Below the pieces are notes generated by a model. The model saw only the letters and a program-made list of their open reading frames with translations. It was not told where the DNA came from and did no database searches. Below are positions 1-6,255 of a stretch of DNA of 7,127 nucleotides, in pieces. The DNA comes from Bacteroidota bacterium (lineage in GTDB: Bacteria > Bacteroidota > Ignavibacteria > Ignavibacteriales > Melioribacteraceae), in contig JAKAMS010000127.1 of assembly GCA_021812745.1 (NCBI GenBank), forward strand, positions 1 to 7,127, written 5' to 3'. A program made the position numbers and the translations under genes. Position 1 is the stretch's first letter. Each line of letters begins with the position of its first letter.

Positions 1-1441
1 CTTTATTAATTTTATGAGCATTTACAACTATCTGGCTCTCTTCCGCCTGCCGGAATATTTTTGTCAGCATAGCCGTTGGAATTATTCCCGATTTGATAAG
101 ATCGTGCAGAATATTTCCGCATCCGACCGAAGGGAGCTGATCTACATCTCCAACAAGTATTAATGTGGTATTTAAACTCACCGCACTGATTAAACTGTTC
201 ATTAAAAGTGTGTCTATCATAGAAATTTCATCTATAACAAGAAGATCAGTCTCAAGCGGATTCTCTTCATCGCGCTGAAAGAGACGGTCTTGCGGATTAT
301 ACTCTAGCAGACGGTGAATTGTTTTTGCTTCCATTCCGATCACTTCACTCATTCTTTTTGCGGCTCTTCCGGTCGGTGCGGCAAGCATAATATTCTTCTT
401 TAATATTTTATATGATTCAATAATTCCTTTAAGAGCGGTTGTTTTTCCGGTTCCGGGTCCGCCCGTTAAAATGAGAATCTTATTTGTAAGAGAATTCCGG
501 ATTGCCTCAAGTTGTTCTTCTGAATAAATGGGATTTAACCGAACCGCTTTTATTTCTTTTTCCGAGAATTCACTTGAGCATTCGGATAAAGCTTTGATTT
601 TTTCTTCAATATTTCTTTCTGCTTCATAATAATGCGCCAGATAAACTTTCCCGTCAATAATGTTTATCAGGTTTTGTGATTCCATTTCCCGGAAGAGCAT
701 AAGAGAATCCGTAAGATCGGTGACTAATACTTCATAACACTTTGAGATAAGTTCTTCCATTGGAAGAAAAACATGCCCGTCTCCGGAAGCTTCATTCAAA
801 ACATAAATTATTCCCGCTTTAATTCTTTTTGGATGATCTTCGCTGAAGCCGACACTCTTCCCTATCGCATCGGCAATCTTGAAACCGATTCCCCAAACAT
901 CGTAAGTGAGTTGATATGGATTATCCTGCACAATTTTAACAGAGTTAGCTCCGTATGTTCTATATATTTTTAATGCGTATGAAGGGGAAATATCAAAAGA
1001 TTGAAGAAACATCATTATTTCTTTAATTGCTTTCTGTTCTTCCCAGCTCTTCTTGATCAGATCAAGTTTTTTAATTCCAATTCCTTCAATATCAAGAAGA
1101 CGGTTAATATCCGCGTCAAGAATCTCAAGAGTTTCTTCTTTGAAAAAACCAACTATCTTCTCCGCGGTTGCGGATCCAACTCCTTTGATTAATCCCGAAC
1201 CGAGATACTTTATAATCCCGGCAGTTGTAGAGGGATATATTATAGAAAAGGATTCGATCTTAAACTGCTCGCCATATTTGGAATGAGTTTCAAACTCGCC
1301 TGTAAGCTTTAGTTTTTCACCGACTTTTACATTCGGTAAAATTCCTACTGCTTTTAAGCCGTTGGAAAAAGAGGCAATGCAATACCCGGTTACTTCATTC
1401 TTGAATAAGTATCCTTCTAATATCGCTTCTATTGTTTGCAT
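1..1441 (-). CDS. recD2: RecD2-type ATP-dependent DNA helicase (SF1B), partial: C-terminus outside the window
   Basis: This is a 5'-3' superfamily 1B DNA helicase of the RecD2 (RecD-like, RecBC-independent) family, a cytosolic enzyme of DNA repair and replication-fork maintenance. About 480 residues are visible and the frame runs off at base 1; full members are about 700-850 residues. Visible in order: an N-terminal OB-like region (about 1-70); helix-hairpin-helix elements around GLIKGVG (83-89) and LDIEGIGIKK (116-125); the family-typical NPYQL...GIGFKIAD stretch (174-191); YSEEQLEAI (306-314); Walker A GGPGTGKTT (327-335, Lys333); motif Ia APTGRAAKRM; AKTIHRLLEY; Walker B with Asp404-Glu405 followed by ISM; motif III VGDVDQLPSVG; and motif IV IFRQAEES near the window edge. 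The missing part should hold motifs V/VI. The N-terminal HhH region distinguishes it from RecBCD RecD. The ATG at 1441-1439 is chosen because an in-frame TAA lies 12 codons upstream with no other ATG, GTG or TTG between. No Shine-Dalgarno precedes it. The identification is secure. Confidence 0.96.
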   Translation of the reverse strand, partial: MQTIEAILEGYLFKNEVTGYCIASFSNGLKAVGILPNVKVGEKLKLTGEFETHSKYGEQFKIESFSIIYPSTTAGIIKYLGSGLIKGVGSATAEKIVGFFKEETLEILDADINRLLDIEGIGIKKLDLIKKSWEEQKAIKEIMMFLQSFDISPSYALKIYRTYGANSVKIVQDNPYQLTYDVWGIGFKIADAIGKSVGFSEDHPKRIKAGIIYVLNEASGDGHVFLPMEELISKCYEVLVTDLTDSLMLFREMESQNLINIIDGKVYLAHYYEAERNIEEKIKALSECSSEFSEKEIKAVRLNPIYSEEQLEAIRNSLTNKILILTGGPGTGKTTALKGIIESYKILKKNIMLAAPTGRAAKRMSEVIGMEAKTIHRLLEYNPQDRLFQRDEENPLETDLLVIDEISMIDTLLMNSLISAVSLNTTLILVGDVDQLPSVGCGNILHDLIKSGIIPTAMLTKIFRQAEESQIVVNAHKINK

Positions 1442-1632
1442 GTAATATTCAAATTCATAATTGAAATATAATATTTAGAAAGAGTAAAGCTGTAATGAAG
1501 GAAAAAGAAAAAATATACTTTGGATTTATCTGCGAAGGTCATAAAATATCTGCGTTATCTGTGTTCTATTCATTATAAAAACAGCGCACAGATGACGCGG
1601 AGAACTATAACATGGGTAATTGCTATTCTATT
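1442..1632. other. Intergenic gap between the propeller gene and recD2
   Basis: These 191 bases separate the stop of the Asp-box propeller gene from the start of recD2. They hold the inverted repeat listed separately (1549-1601) and, towards recD2, a very AT-rich stretch (about 1442-1525) that should contain the recD2 promoter. I could not assign a convincing promoter: a TATATTTC on the minus strand resembles the Bacteroidota -7 element TAnnTTTG but lacks the final G and a well-spaced -33 TTTG. No open frame here looks coding. Confidence 0.6.
1528..1601. repeat. Imperfect 15-bp inverted repeat with ATCTGCG direct repeats (REP/MITE-like or terminator hairpin)
   Basis: The arms are 1549-1563 (TCTGCGTTATCTGTG) and 1587-1601 (CACAGATGACGCGGA), separated by a 23-base AT-rich loop. 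Thirteen of 15 positions are Watson-Crick pairs and the other two are G-T, so an RNA copy could form an uninterrupted stem. ATCTGCG occurs at 1528-1534 and again at 1548-1554, and the related ATCTGTG at 1557-1563, so the left arm is itself a small tandem series. Sequences of this ATCTGCGT/ATCTGTG type are familiar to me as dispersed intergenic repeats in several environmental bacterial phyla, but that is memory and not a search. Lying 32 bases beyond the propeller gene stop, the transcribed hairpin followed by TATTTTATG could also end that transcript, although its U-tract is weak. Confidence 0.65.
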
Positions 1633-4587
1633 TTATTCAGCCGTCCACTTTTTCAATGTTGCTTCAATTCCCTTTTCCGATTCGTTGTATGTTGTAATCA
1701 TCTGAGAAGTTGGGGGCATATCACTTTGCTGCAATAAATTTTGCAATGAAGAAAAAGTTCTTAAATACTTGGAAAATTCTTTTCCGATTTCAGAGAATTT
1801 TTCATCTTTTTTCTCCGCAATTTCTTTTAATACATTTCTACATTTTATTACATATTTATAGCAAGCTAAACTCAAATCATGCTGAAGCTGCAAATCCTTT
1901 ATGCTTGTTTTTACTCTGGGGTCCATCTTAATATCAAATGTTTGAGTAAATTGTTTTCCATCAACAGTTAATCTTGCTCTATAAATTCCGGGCATTACAA
2001 ATGGAGATGTAGGCGCCGGTGCAGTGTTCTTATAAATTGCAGACATTGGATATGACGGCGGAACATTTTGAGGCGTGTATCTCATATCCCACATAAATCT
2101 GTGTGAACCTGCTTCAGCCGAAAGTATCTGTTGAGGACGAATCCAATAAAGAGGAATATTTAGATTAGGTATTTTGTATAGTGTATCATTATTTGCATAC
2201 TTTCTAATAACTGTTCCTTTGGAGTTCAATATTTCCAGACTAACATTGTCTGCCTTATTCTCTAAATAATAATTTAGGATTGCACCTTCCGGAGGATTTT
2301 GTCCCGCAGGTTCCTCTTGCGGTAACGGTGTGTCTGTATTCATATCCCATCTAACACGATACGAGTTTTGCGGTTTGAATAGAATTACATTTATTTTTTT
2401 TGATTCCGCATTAAGCTGGCGTAAAGGTGTTATATCGTCTAATATCCAAAAACTTCTGCCGTGTGTTGCTATAACCAAATCATCATCTTTGATTATCAGA
2501 TCTCTTATAGAAGTAGCAGGCATATTTAACCGTAAAGATTGCCAATTTTCTCCCTCATCAAAAGAAACATATACCGCAGTTTCACTTCCGGCAAATAATA
2601 ATCCTTTCCTATTTGGATCTTCTTTAACAACATTGACCGGATCATCCGGTAAACCGTTGACAATTTCTTTCCAAGATTTACCGCCGTCTTTTGTTTTATA
2701 AATATGAGGACGCATATCATCTAACCGGATTCTGTTTACTGCAGCATAAGCAGTATTAACATCTGTATGGCTTGCATCCATCAAAGAAACTTTAGACCAG
2801 CTTGTTATTTCCGGTGGAGTAACATTTTTCCATGTCTTACCGCCATCTTTAGTAACATGAATTAAACCATCATCCGTGCCGCACCAGATTGTATTAATAT
2901 CAACATAAGATGGAGCTACAGTATAAATAACTCCGCGCCTCGGCATTTTTTTCATTTCATCTTTAGTATAAATTCCAACGCTCGCCGGTATATCCCAGCT
3001 TTTTCTAGATAAATCCGGACTAATAATTTTCCAACTGTTTCCTCCATCAAGTGTTTTGAATAAAACATTTCCCGCATAGTACAATGTTTTATTATCAATT
3101 GGGTTGAACAATATTGGAGCGGTTCTAATAAAACGGTATTTGCCGCCGCGTCCAACTTCCGGAGAAATATTTTGTGTTTGCCCGGTTCGTTTATCATACT
3201 TAGAAATTTTTCCGCCGTAAATAATATTTGGGTTTTTAGGATCGGCAACAGCATAGCCATATTCTTCAGCGCCGACCGGATGCCATTCTCTAAATGTTAT
3301 CTGTCCGTCATTTCCGCGGGATGCAATTCCTACAGAACCGCTCTCCTGCTGTCCGCTGTAAACATTATAAGGGAATGCATTATCTGCGCTAACATGATAA
3401 AATTGTGCCGTCGGCTGATTATACCAGCTCGAAAAAGTTTCACCTCCATTAACTGTAATTATAGCTCCCTGGTCACCGGCTATAATCATAATCTTGTTAT
3501 TATCCGGATTAAACCAGATGCGGTGATAATCGTCTCCTCCCGGCGCGCCACGGAAGCCGCTCCATGTTTTTCCTCCATCAATACTTTTCCAAACTACTAC
3601 ATTTGCAGAATAAACAATATCGGAATTAGTAGGATCAACGCTTACTTCAGCAAAATCATCACCTCTTCCCCAAAATCGTCCATCGGAATTAATATTAACC
3701 CATGATTCGCCAGCATCATCGCTTCTATATATTCCGCCGTATTTTCCGGCATCAACTGAAGCATACATTCTATTAGAATTAGATGGCGCAATACAAACAC
3801 CTATTCTTCCCAATCCTTGTGCTGTTGTTGGTAATCCTTTTGTTATTTTATTCCATGTCGTTCCGCCGTCTGTAGATTTGAATAAACCGCTTTCGGATCC
3901 ACTCCATTCACCATTTTCCCACGGACCTTGTCTCGCAGCCCAAAGATCAGCAAATATTATATCAGAGTTGTTTGGATCAATTGTAACTTGAACCGCTCCG
4001 GTGTTTTCATCTTTATATAAAACTCTTTCCCATGTTTCTCCGCCATCAATTGTTCTATAAACTCCTCTCTCTGTATTTGGTCCATAAGGATGACCAAGTA
4101 CGGCGGCAAAAACACGGTTTTCATTTTTAGAATCTATTGCAAGTCCGCCAATTTGTTGTCCATCTTTCAAACCAGTATTCTTCCATGTATTGCCTGCGTC
4201 AGTTGATTTATAAATTCCATTACCAACTGAAAGATCCGGGCGCTGGATACCTTCTCCGCATCCTACATAAATTACATCCGGGTTTGAAGGTGCAACTACA
4301 ATATCGCCAACCGAACCTGTCGGCTGATCATCAAAAATCGGTTTCCAGACTCTGCCGAAATCAGAAGTTTTCCATACACCGCCGTTATTAACTCCGATAT
4401 AAAAAACATTCGGCTGCTGTCTAACACCAACAGCACCCACAGTTCTTCCGCCGCGGTGCGGACCAATCATACGCCACTGCATAGAATTGAAATATTTTTG
4501 TTCAAAAGTTTGCGCGTTGGTTATGTGAAGAAAGGAGATGCAAATGAATACAATTGCAAGAAGTTTGCGGGATAGATTTTTTCTCAT
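1633..4587 (-). CDS. Exported Asp-box (BNR) beta-propeller protein, sortilin/VPS10-N-like family
   Basis: This is a 984-residue exported protein of the large bacterial sortilin-N/VPS10-like family, often labelled glycosyl hydrolase or BNR-repeat protein without a proven activity. Residues 1-25 form a signal peptide (Arg/Lys n-region, hydrophobic core, cut likely after HITNA, before QTF); there is no lipobox. MIGPHRGGR (40-48) is the characteristic opening motif. Eleven Asp-box motifs (S/T-x-D-x-G-x-T-W and variants) lie near residues 74, 128, 179, 238, 289, 335, 378, 512, 579, 632 and 675; the box at 378 is degenerate (N for D, F for W). They imply one or two propellers over about 40-715. An Ig-like FlgD-type region (about 765-880) follows, then a helical tail (about 893-984). 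No type IX secretion C-terminal domain is visible, so periplasmic or surface-associated placement is likely. The start is the ATG at 4587 because an in-frame TAA lies just upstream (ATGAAAATCTAA) and the signal peptide begins there. There is no Shine-Dalgarno. Substrate and function are unknown; a scaffold or binding role is as likely as catalysis. Confidence 0.93.
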   Translation of the reverse strand: MRKNLSRKLLAIVFICISFLHITNAQTFEQKYFNSMQWRMIGPHRGGRTVGAVGVRQQPNVFYIGVNNGGVWKTSDFGRVWKPIFDDQPTGSVGDIVVAPSNPDVIYVGCGEGIQRPDLSVGNGIYKSTDAGNTWKNTGLKDGQQIGGLAIDSKNENRVFAAVLGHPYGPNTERGVYRTIDGGETWERVLYKDENTGAVQVTIDPNNSDIIFADLWAARQGPWENGEWSGSESGLFKSTDGGTTWNKITKGLPTTAQGLGRIGVCIAPSNSNRMYASVDAGKYGGIYRSDDAGESWVNINSDGRFWGRGDDFAEVSVDPTNSDIVYSANVVVWKSIDGGKTWSGFRGAPGGDDYHRIWFNPDNNKIMIIAGDQGAIITVNGGETFSSWYNQPTAQFYHVSADNAFPYNVYSGQQESGSVGIASRGNDGQITFREWHPVGAEEYGYAVADPKNPNIIYGGKISKYDKRTGQTQNISPEVGRGGKYRFIRTAPILFNPIDNKTLYYAGNVLFKTLDGGNSWKIISPDLSRKSWDIPASVGIYTKDEMKKMPRRGVIYTVAPSYVDINTIWCGTDDGLIHVTKDGGKTWKNVTPPEITSWSKVSLMDASHTDVNTAYAAVNRIRLDDMRPHIYKTKDGGKSWKEIVNGLPDDPVNVVKEDPNRKGLLFAGSETAVYVSFDEGENWQSLRLNMPATSIRDLIIKDDDLVIATHGRSFWILDDITPLRQLNAESKKINVILFKPQNSYRVRWDMNTDTPLPQEEPAGQNPPEGAILNYYLENKADNVSLEILNSKGTVIRKYANNDTLYKIPNLNIPLYWIRPQQILSAEAGSHRFMWDMRYTPQNVPPSYPMSAIYKNTAPAPTSPFVMPGIYRARLTVDGKQFTQTFDIKMDPRVKTSIKDLQLQHDLSLACYKYVIKCRNVLKEIAEKKDEKFSEIGKEFSKYLRTFSSLQNLLQQSDMPPTSQMITTYNESEKGIEATLKKWTAE

Positions 4588-4739
4588 ATTAGATTTTCAT
4601 TCAGATTATTTATGAAATTATTTCTTAGTAACTGAAAATTCACTTAGCTCTTTATCAAAGTAATAATTTTGAGTTATAAATACTAACGGTTGGCAGATTA
4701 ATATACTTCCAGCAAAAAAGGCAATTAGAGGTTAACAAT
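4588..4739. other. AT-rich gap between the kinase and the propeller gene
   Basis: These 152 bases should carry the propeller gene promoter and possibly the kinase 3' end signal. I found no hairpin with a U-tract strong enough to call a terminator; the best pairing is a 5-bp TCAAA/TTTGA stem at 4655-4672. No sequence matching TTTG-N(19-21)-TAnnTTTG is present on the minus strand. Read-through from the kinase into the propeller gene is therefore not excluded. Confidence 0.5.
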
Positions 4740-5693
4740 TTATTTGTGAAATGATACTACAAATTTACTCCCTTTTCCTTTTTCCGACTCAACGGAGATT
4801 TCCGCTTTATTAAGTTCACAATACTTTTCTACAAGAGATAATCCTAAACCATTGCCTTCAAACCTTCTTGAATATCCGTGATCTTCATGAATGAATGGCT
4901 CAAATATCTTTTTTAAAAAATCTTGTGCTATACCAATTCCTGTATCCGAAACAATAATGTTTACTTTTTCTTTTTCACTTTTTTCAACAATAACTTCTAC
5001 TCTCCCGCTTTCGGTAAATTTAATTGCGTTTTCAATCAAATTAATAATAATTAGTCTGACGCTTTTTTTATCGCCGTAAATTATTGGGTGTTCAGATTTA
5101 ATAATTATACTAAATTCAATTCCTTTTTCTTTGCATTGATTCGCAAACTCATCTTTTATCTCTCCAAAGATTTCTTTCATCAAATCTAATTTTGTAAAAT
5201 TTGCTCTATAAGTACCAAGTTGTATTTCCGACATATCAAGAATCATTTCAACTGTTCTTATTAATCTTTTATCGGCTGATTCTATTGCGTTGATGCTCTT
5301 AATTATTTCCGGTGCCAGATTATCGCCTAATTGATCCTTAATAATAGTTGTATGCCCCATTGATATAGCTACCGGTGTTCTAATTTCATGAGATATCTGC
5401 GCTAGAAATTCTGTTTTTAATTTGTTTGCCTTCTCAGCTTCTTCTTTCGCCAGATTAATAAAATAAATTGCTTTGTTAATTAAGAAATAAAGGAATACTG
5501 ATGTTAGCATAACATAGGACCATGCTTTAAAAATCACTATCCATATTCTATGTTCTGTTAATGCAAAAAATTTCCCCATTGTAGAATCTGTTAAGAAAAT
5601 CCAGACAGCACTTAGACAGACATAAATAAAAATAATTCTAAGTGTCATAATCGAAGAGAAGACTCTTGGGGAATTTTCATCCCTCTTTTTCAC
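4740..5693 (-). CDS. Orphan two-helix membrane sensor histidine kinase (HisKA-HATPase_c)
   Basis: This is a 317-residue inner-membrane sensor histidine kinase that would autophosphorylate on His102 and pass the phosphate to an unseen response regulator. Two transmembrane helices are visible (about 16-36 and 52-72), joined by only about 15 residues, so there is no periplasmic sensor domain. The pair resembles the N-terminal module WIFLTDS...FKAWSYV...LLYFLI seen in many kinases and diguanylate cyclases (consensus like WI-SD...yKGw-FVl-Ta-llY). A short coiled linker (81-96) follows, then the H box SHEIRTP (101-107), N box NLIENAIKFT (218-227), G1 box DTGIGI (250-255), F box FEPF (264-267) and G2 box GNGLGLSL (280-287). 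No PAS, HAMP or receiver domain is present. The start is GTG at 5693-5691, supported by GGAGG four bases upstream; the next in-frame ATG (residue 16) has no Shine-Dalgarno and would cut into the first helix. No regulator gene is adjacent, so the partner and signal are unknown. Confidence 0.93.
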   Translation of the reverse strand: MKKRDENSPRVFSSIMTLRIIFIYVCLSAVWIFLTDSTMGKFFALTEHRIWIVIFKAWSYVMLTSVFLYFLINKAIYFINLAKEEAEKANKLKTEFLAQISHEIRTPVAISMGHTTIIKDQLGDNLAPEIIKSINAIESADKRLIRTVEMILDMSEIQLGTYRANFTKLDLMKEIFGEIKDEFANQCKEKGIEFSIIIKSEHPIIYGDKKSVRLIIINLIENAIKFTESGRVEVIVEKSEKEKVNIIVSDTGIGIAQDFLKKIFEPFIHEDHGYSRRFEGNGLGLSLVEKYCELNKAEISVESEKGKGSKFVVSFHK

Positions 5694-5697
5694 TTTA

Positions 5698-5702
5698 CCT
5701 CC
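5698..5702 (-). promoter_or_regulatory. Shine-Dalgarno GGAGG for the GTG-started kinase
   Basis: The minus strand reads TTGGAGGTAAAGTG, giving a perfect GGAGG only four bases before the GTG at 5693-5691. The spacing is shorter than usual but it decides the GTG start over the downstream ATG at 5648-5646. Confidence 0.75.
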
Positions 5703-5794
5703 AAATTACTTTTGCCGTTCATTATTATCGTGTCTAAAATGAAATTATTTATAAAAGAATGGATTGAGGAAAGAATAAATAGAAGTGGGATGTT

Positions 5795-5824
5795 TAAAAT
5801 AAAAAACCCCGGTTATGCCGGGGT
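5795..5824 (-). terminator. Intrinsic terminator of the cold-shock gene
   Basis: On the minus strand a GC-rich stem ACCCCGG / CCGGGGT (7 bp, arms 5824-5818 and 5812-5806) closes a 5-base loop and is followed directly by TTTTTTATTTT. It starts 13 bases beyond the cold-shock stop codon. This is a textbook rho-independent terminator, and it separates the cold-shock transcript from the kinase downstream. An A-rich run (ATAAAAAATAA) precedes the stem on the plus strand's right side, so a bidirectional role is possible, but no plus-strand gene needs it. Confidence 0.92.
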
Positions 5825-5836
5825 CATAAAAAATAA

Positions 5837-6055
5837 TTAATTCTTGCTGATTAAACGAACATCAGCCGCTTGAAGTCCTTTTGGACCTTGAGTAACCGAA
5901 AATTCAACTTTATCATTTTCTTCTAAAGATTTGTATCCATCTCCAACAATTGACTGAAAATGTACAAATACATCTTCTCCGCCTTCTTGTGAAATAAAAC
6001 CAAAACCTTTTGTGCTATTGAACCATTTTACTGATCCTTGTTTGCGCTCTGCCAT
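5837..6055 (-). CDS. Cold-shock domain protein (CspA family)
   Basis: This is a 72-residue single-domain cold-shock protein, a cytosolic single-strand RNA/DNA binder that melts RNA secondary structure and aids translation and transcription. The whole protein is one OB-fold cold-shock domain of normal family length. The family signatures are intact: [15 protein letters not shown] (7-21) with the RNP1 aromatic residues Phe18 and Phe20 and Trp11, and RNP2 VFVHF (29-33), followed by the conserved C-terminal [10 protein letters not shown] (57-66). The ATG at 6055-6053 is supported by AAGGAG eight bases upstream. The gene ends in a strong intrinsic terminator and has a long gap in front, so it is probably monocistronic at its 3' side. 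Whether it is cold-induced or constitutive cannot be told from the protein; the leader upstream is described separately. Confidence 0.97.
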   Translation of the reverse strand: MAERKQGSVKWFNSTKGFGFISQEGGEDVFVHFQSIVGDGYKSLEENDKVEFSVTQGPKGLQAADVRLISKN

Positions 6056-6198
6056 AACAGATGCTCCTTTTTGTAATTATTGATTGTTTGTTTTTGACAG
6101 GGCTTTATATCTACTGAAGATTTTCGAATTGCTTCTACGTCTGCATCTACTTCTAAAGTTACTGCCTTTGATGATGTAAAGATACGGCAACTATTCAC
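6028..6198 (-). other. Candidate 56-codon upstream open frame overlapping the cold-shock start
   Basis: An open frame begins at GTG (6198-6196), just after an in-frame TAG, and ends at TAA (6030-6028), 26 bases inside the cold-shock gene in another frame. Its middle reads like protein: AVTLEVDADVEAIRKSSVDI, with a run of G-starting codons (GCA, GTA, GAA, GTA, GAT, GCA, GAC, GTA, GAA, GCA) typical of real coding sequence. AGGA lies four bases before the GTG. There is no ATG, the frame is short and I recognise no family. The cold-shock Shine-Dalgarno lies inside it, so translation of this frame could affect the cold-shock start. It may equally be chance composition of a non-coding leader, or a remnant of an older gene. 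Confidence 0.22.
6064..6069 (-). promoter_or_regulatory. Shine-Dalgarno AAGGAG for the cold-shock gene
   Basis: The minus strand reads AAAAAGGAGCATCTGTTATG, which places GGAG eight bases before the ATG. It is the best-placed ribosome binding site in the window; recD2 and the propeller gene have none. Confidence 0.85.
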
Positions 6199-6204
6199 CG
6201 TATC
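6181..6204. repeat. Perfect 7-bp inverted repeat GATACGG / CCGTATC
   Basis: Arms 6181-6187 and 6198-6204 pair perfectly around a 10-base loop. On the minus strand it lies 52 bases beyond the PAS kinase stop and is followed by TTTACATC, a poor U-tract, so it would be at best a weak terminator for that gene. It could instead be a leader hairpin or operator for the cold-shock gene. The GTG of the candidate short frame falls at the arm/loop border, so folding would hide it. Confidence 0.5.
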
Positions 6205-6255
6205 CTAATTAATATTAACAACACATTACACAGAATTGAATGGGCTCAACAATCA

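Larger units (their letters stand above)
6056..6255 (-). other. Long leader/intergenic region upstream of the cold-shock gene
   Basis: These 200 bases lie between the PAS kinase stop and the cold-shock ATG. They contain a 7-bp inverted repeat (6181-6204), the candidate short open frame, three GTAGA copies on the minus strand within 6105-6155, and the Shine-Dalgarno. Long structured 5' leaders are known for cspA-type genes in other bacteria. I could not fix a promoter: possible minus-strand -10-like hexamers TGTAAT and TAATAT lie near 6209-6232, with poor -35 partners. Whether the cold-shock gene is transcribed alone or from the kinase is therefore open. Confidence 0.5.

Noticed and set aside
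773..1286. Plus-strand short open frames opposite recD2
   Set aside because: They are antisense to the helicase N-terminal region, whose protein motifs are continuous and correct across the whole span.
1442..1525. A Bacteroidota-type promoter TTTG/TAnnTTTG in front of recD2
   Set aside because: Only a partial -7 element (TATATTTC) is present and no TTTG lies at the right distance, so I did not call it.
2330..2701. A 123-codon open frame on the plus strand
   Set aside because: It is antisense to the propeller gene with no recognisable motif; treated as a shadow.
3172..3705. A 177-codon open frame on the plus strand
   Set aside because: It lies wholly inside the well-supported propeller gene on the other strand, its protein is low-complexity Ile/Ser/Asn/Arg-rich with no domain, and no ribosome binding site precedes it. 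It is an antisense shadow of the Asp-box repeats.
4510..4587. Possible lipoprotein signal at Cys16 of the propeller protein
   Set aside because: The residues before the cysteine (VFI) do not fit a lipobox and the hydrophobic core continues past it to a normal signal peptidase I site after residue 25.
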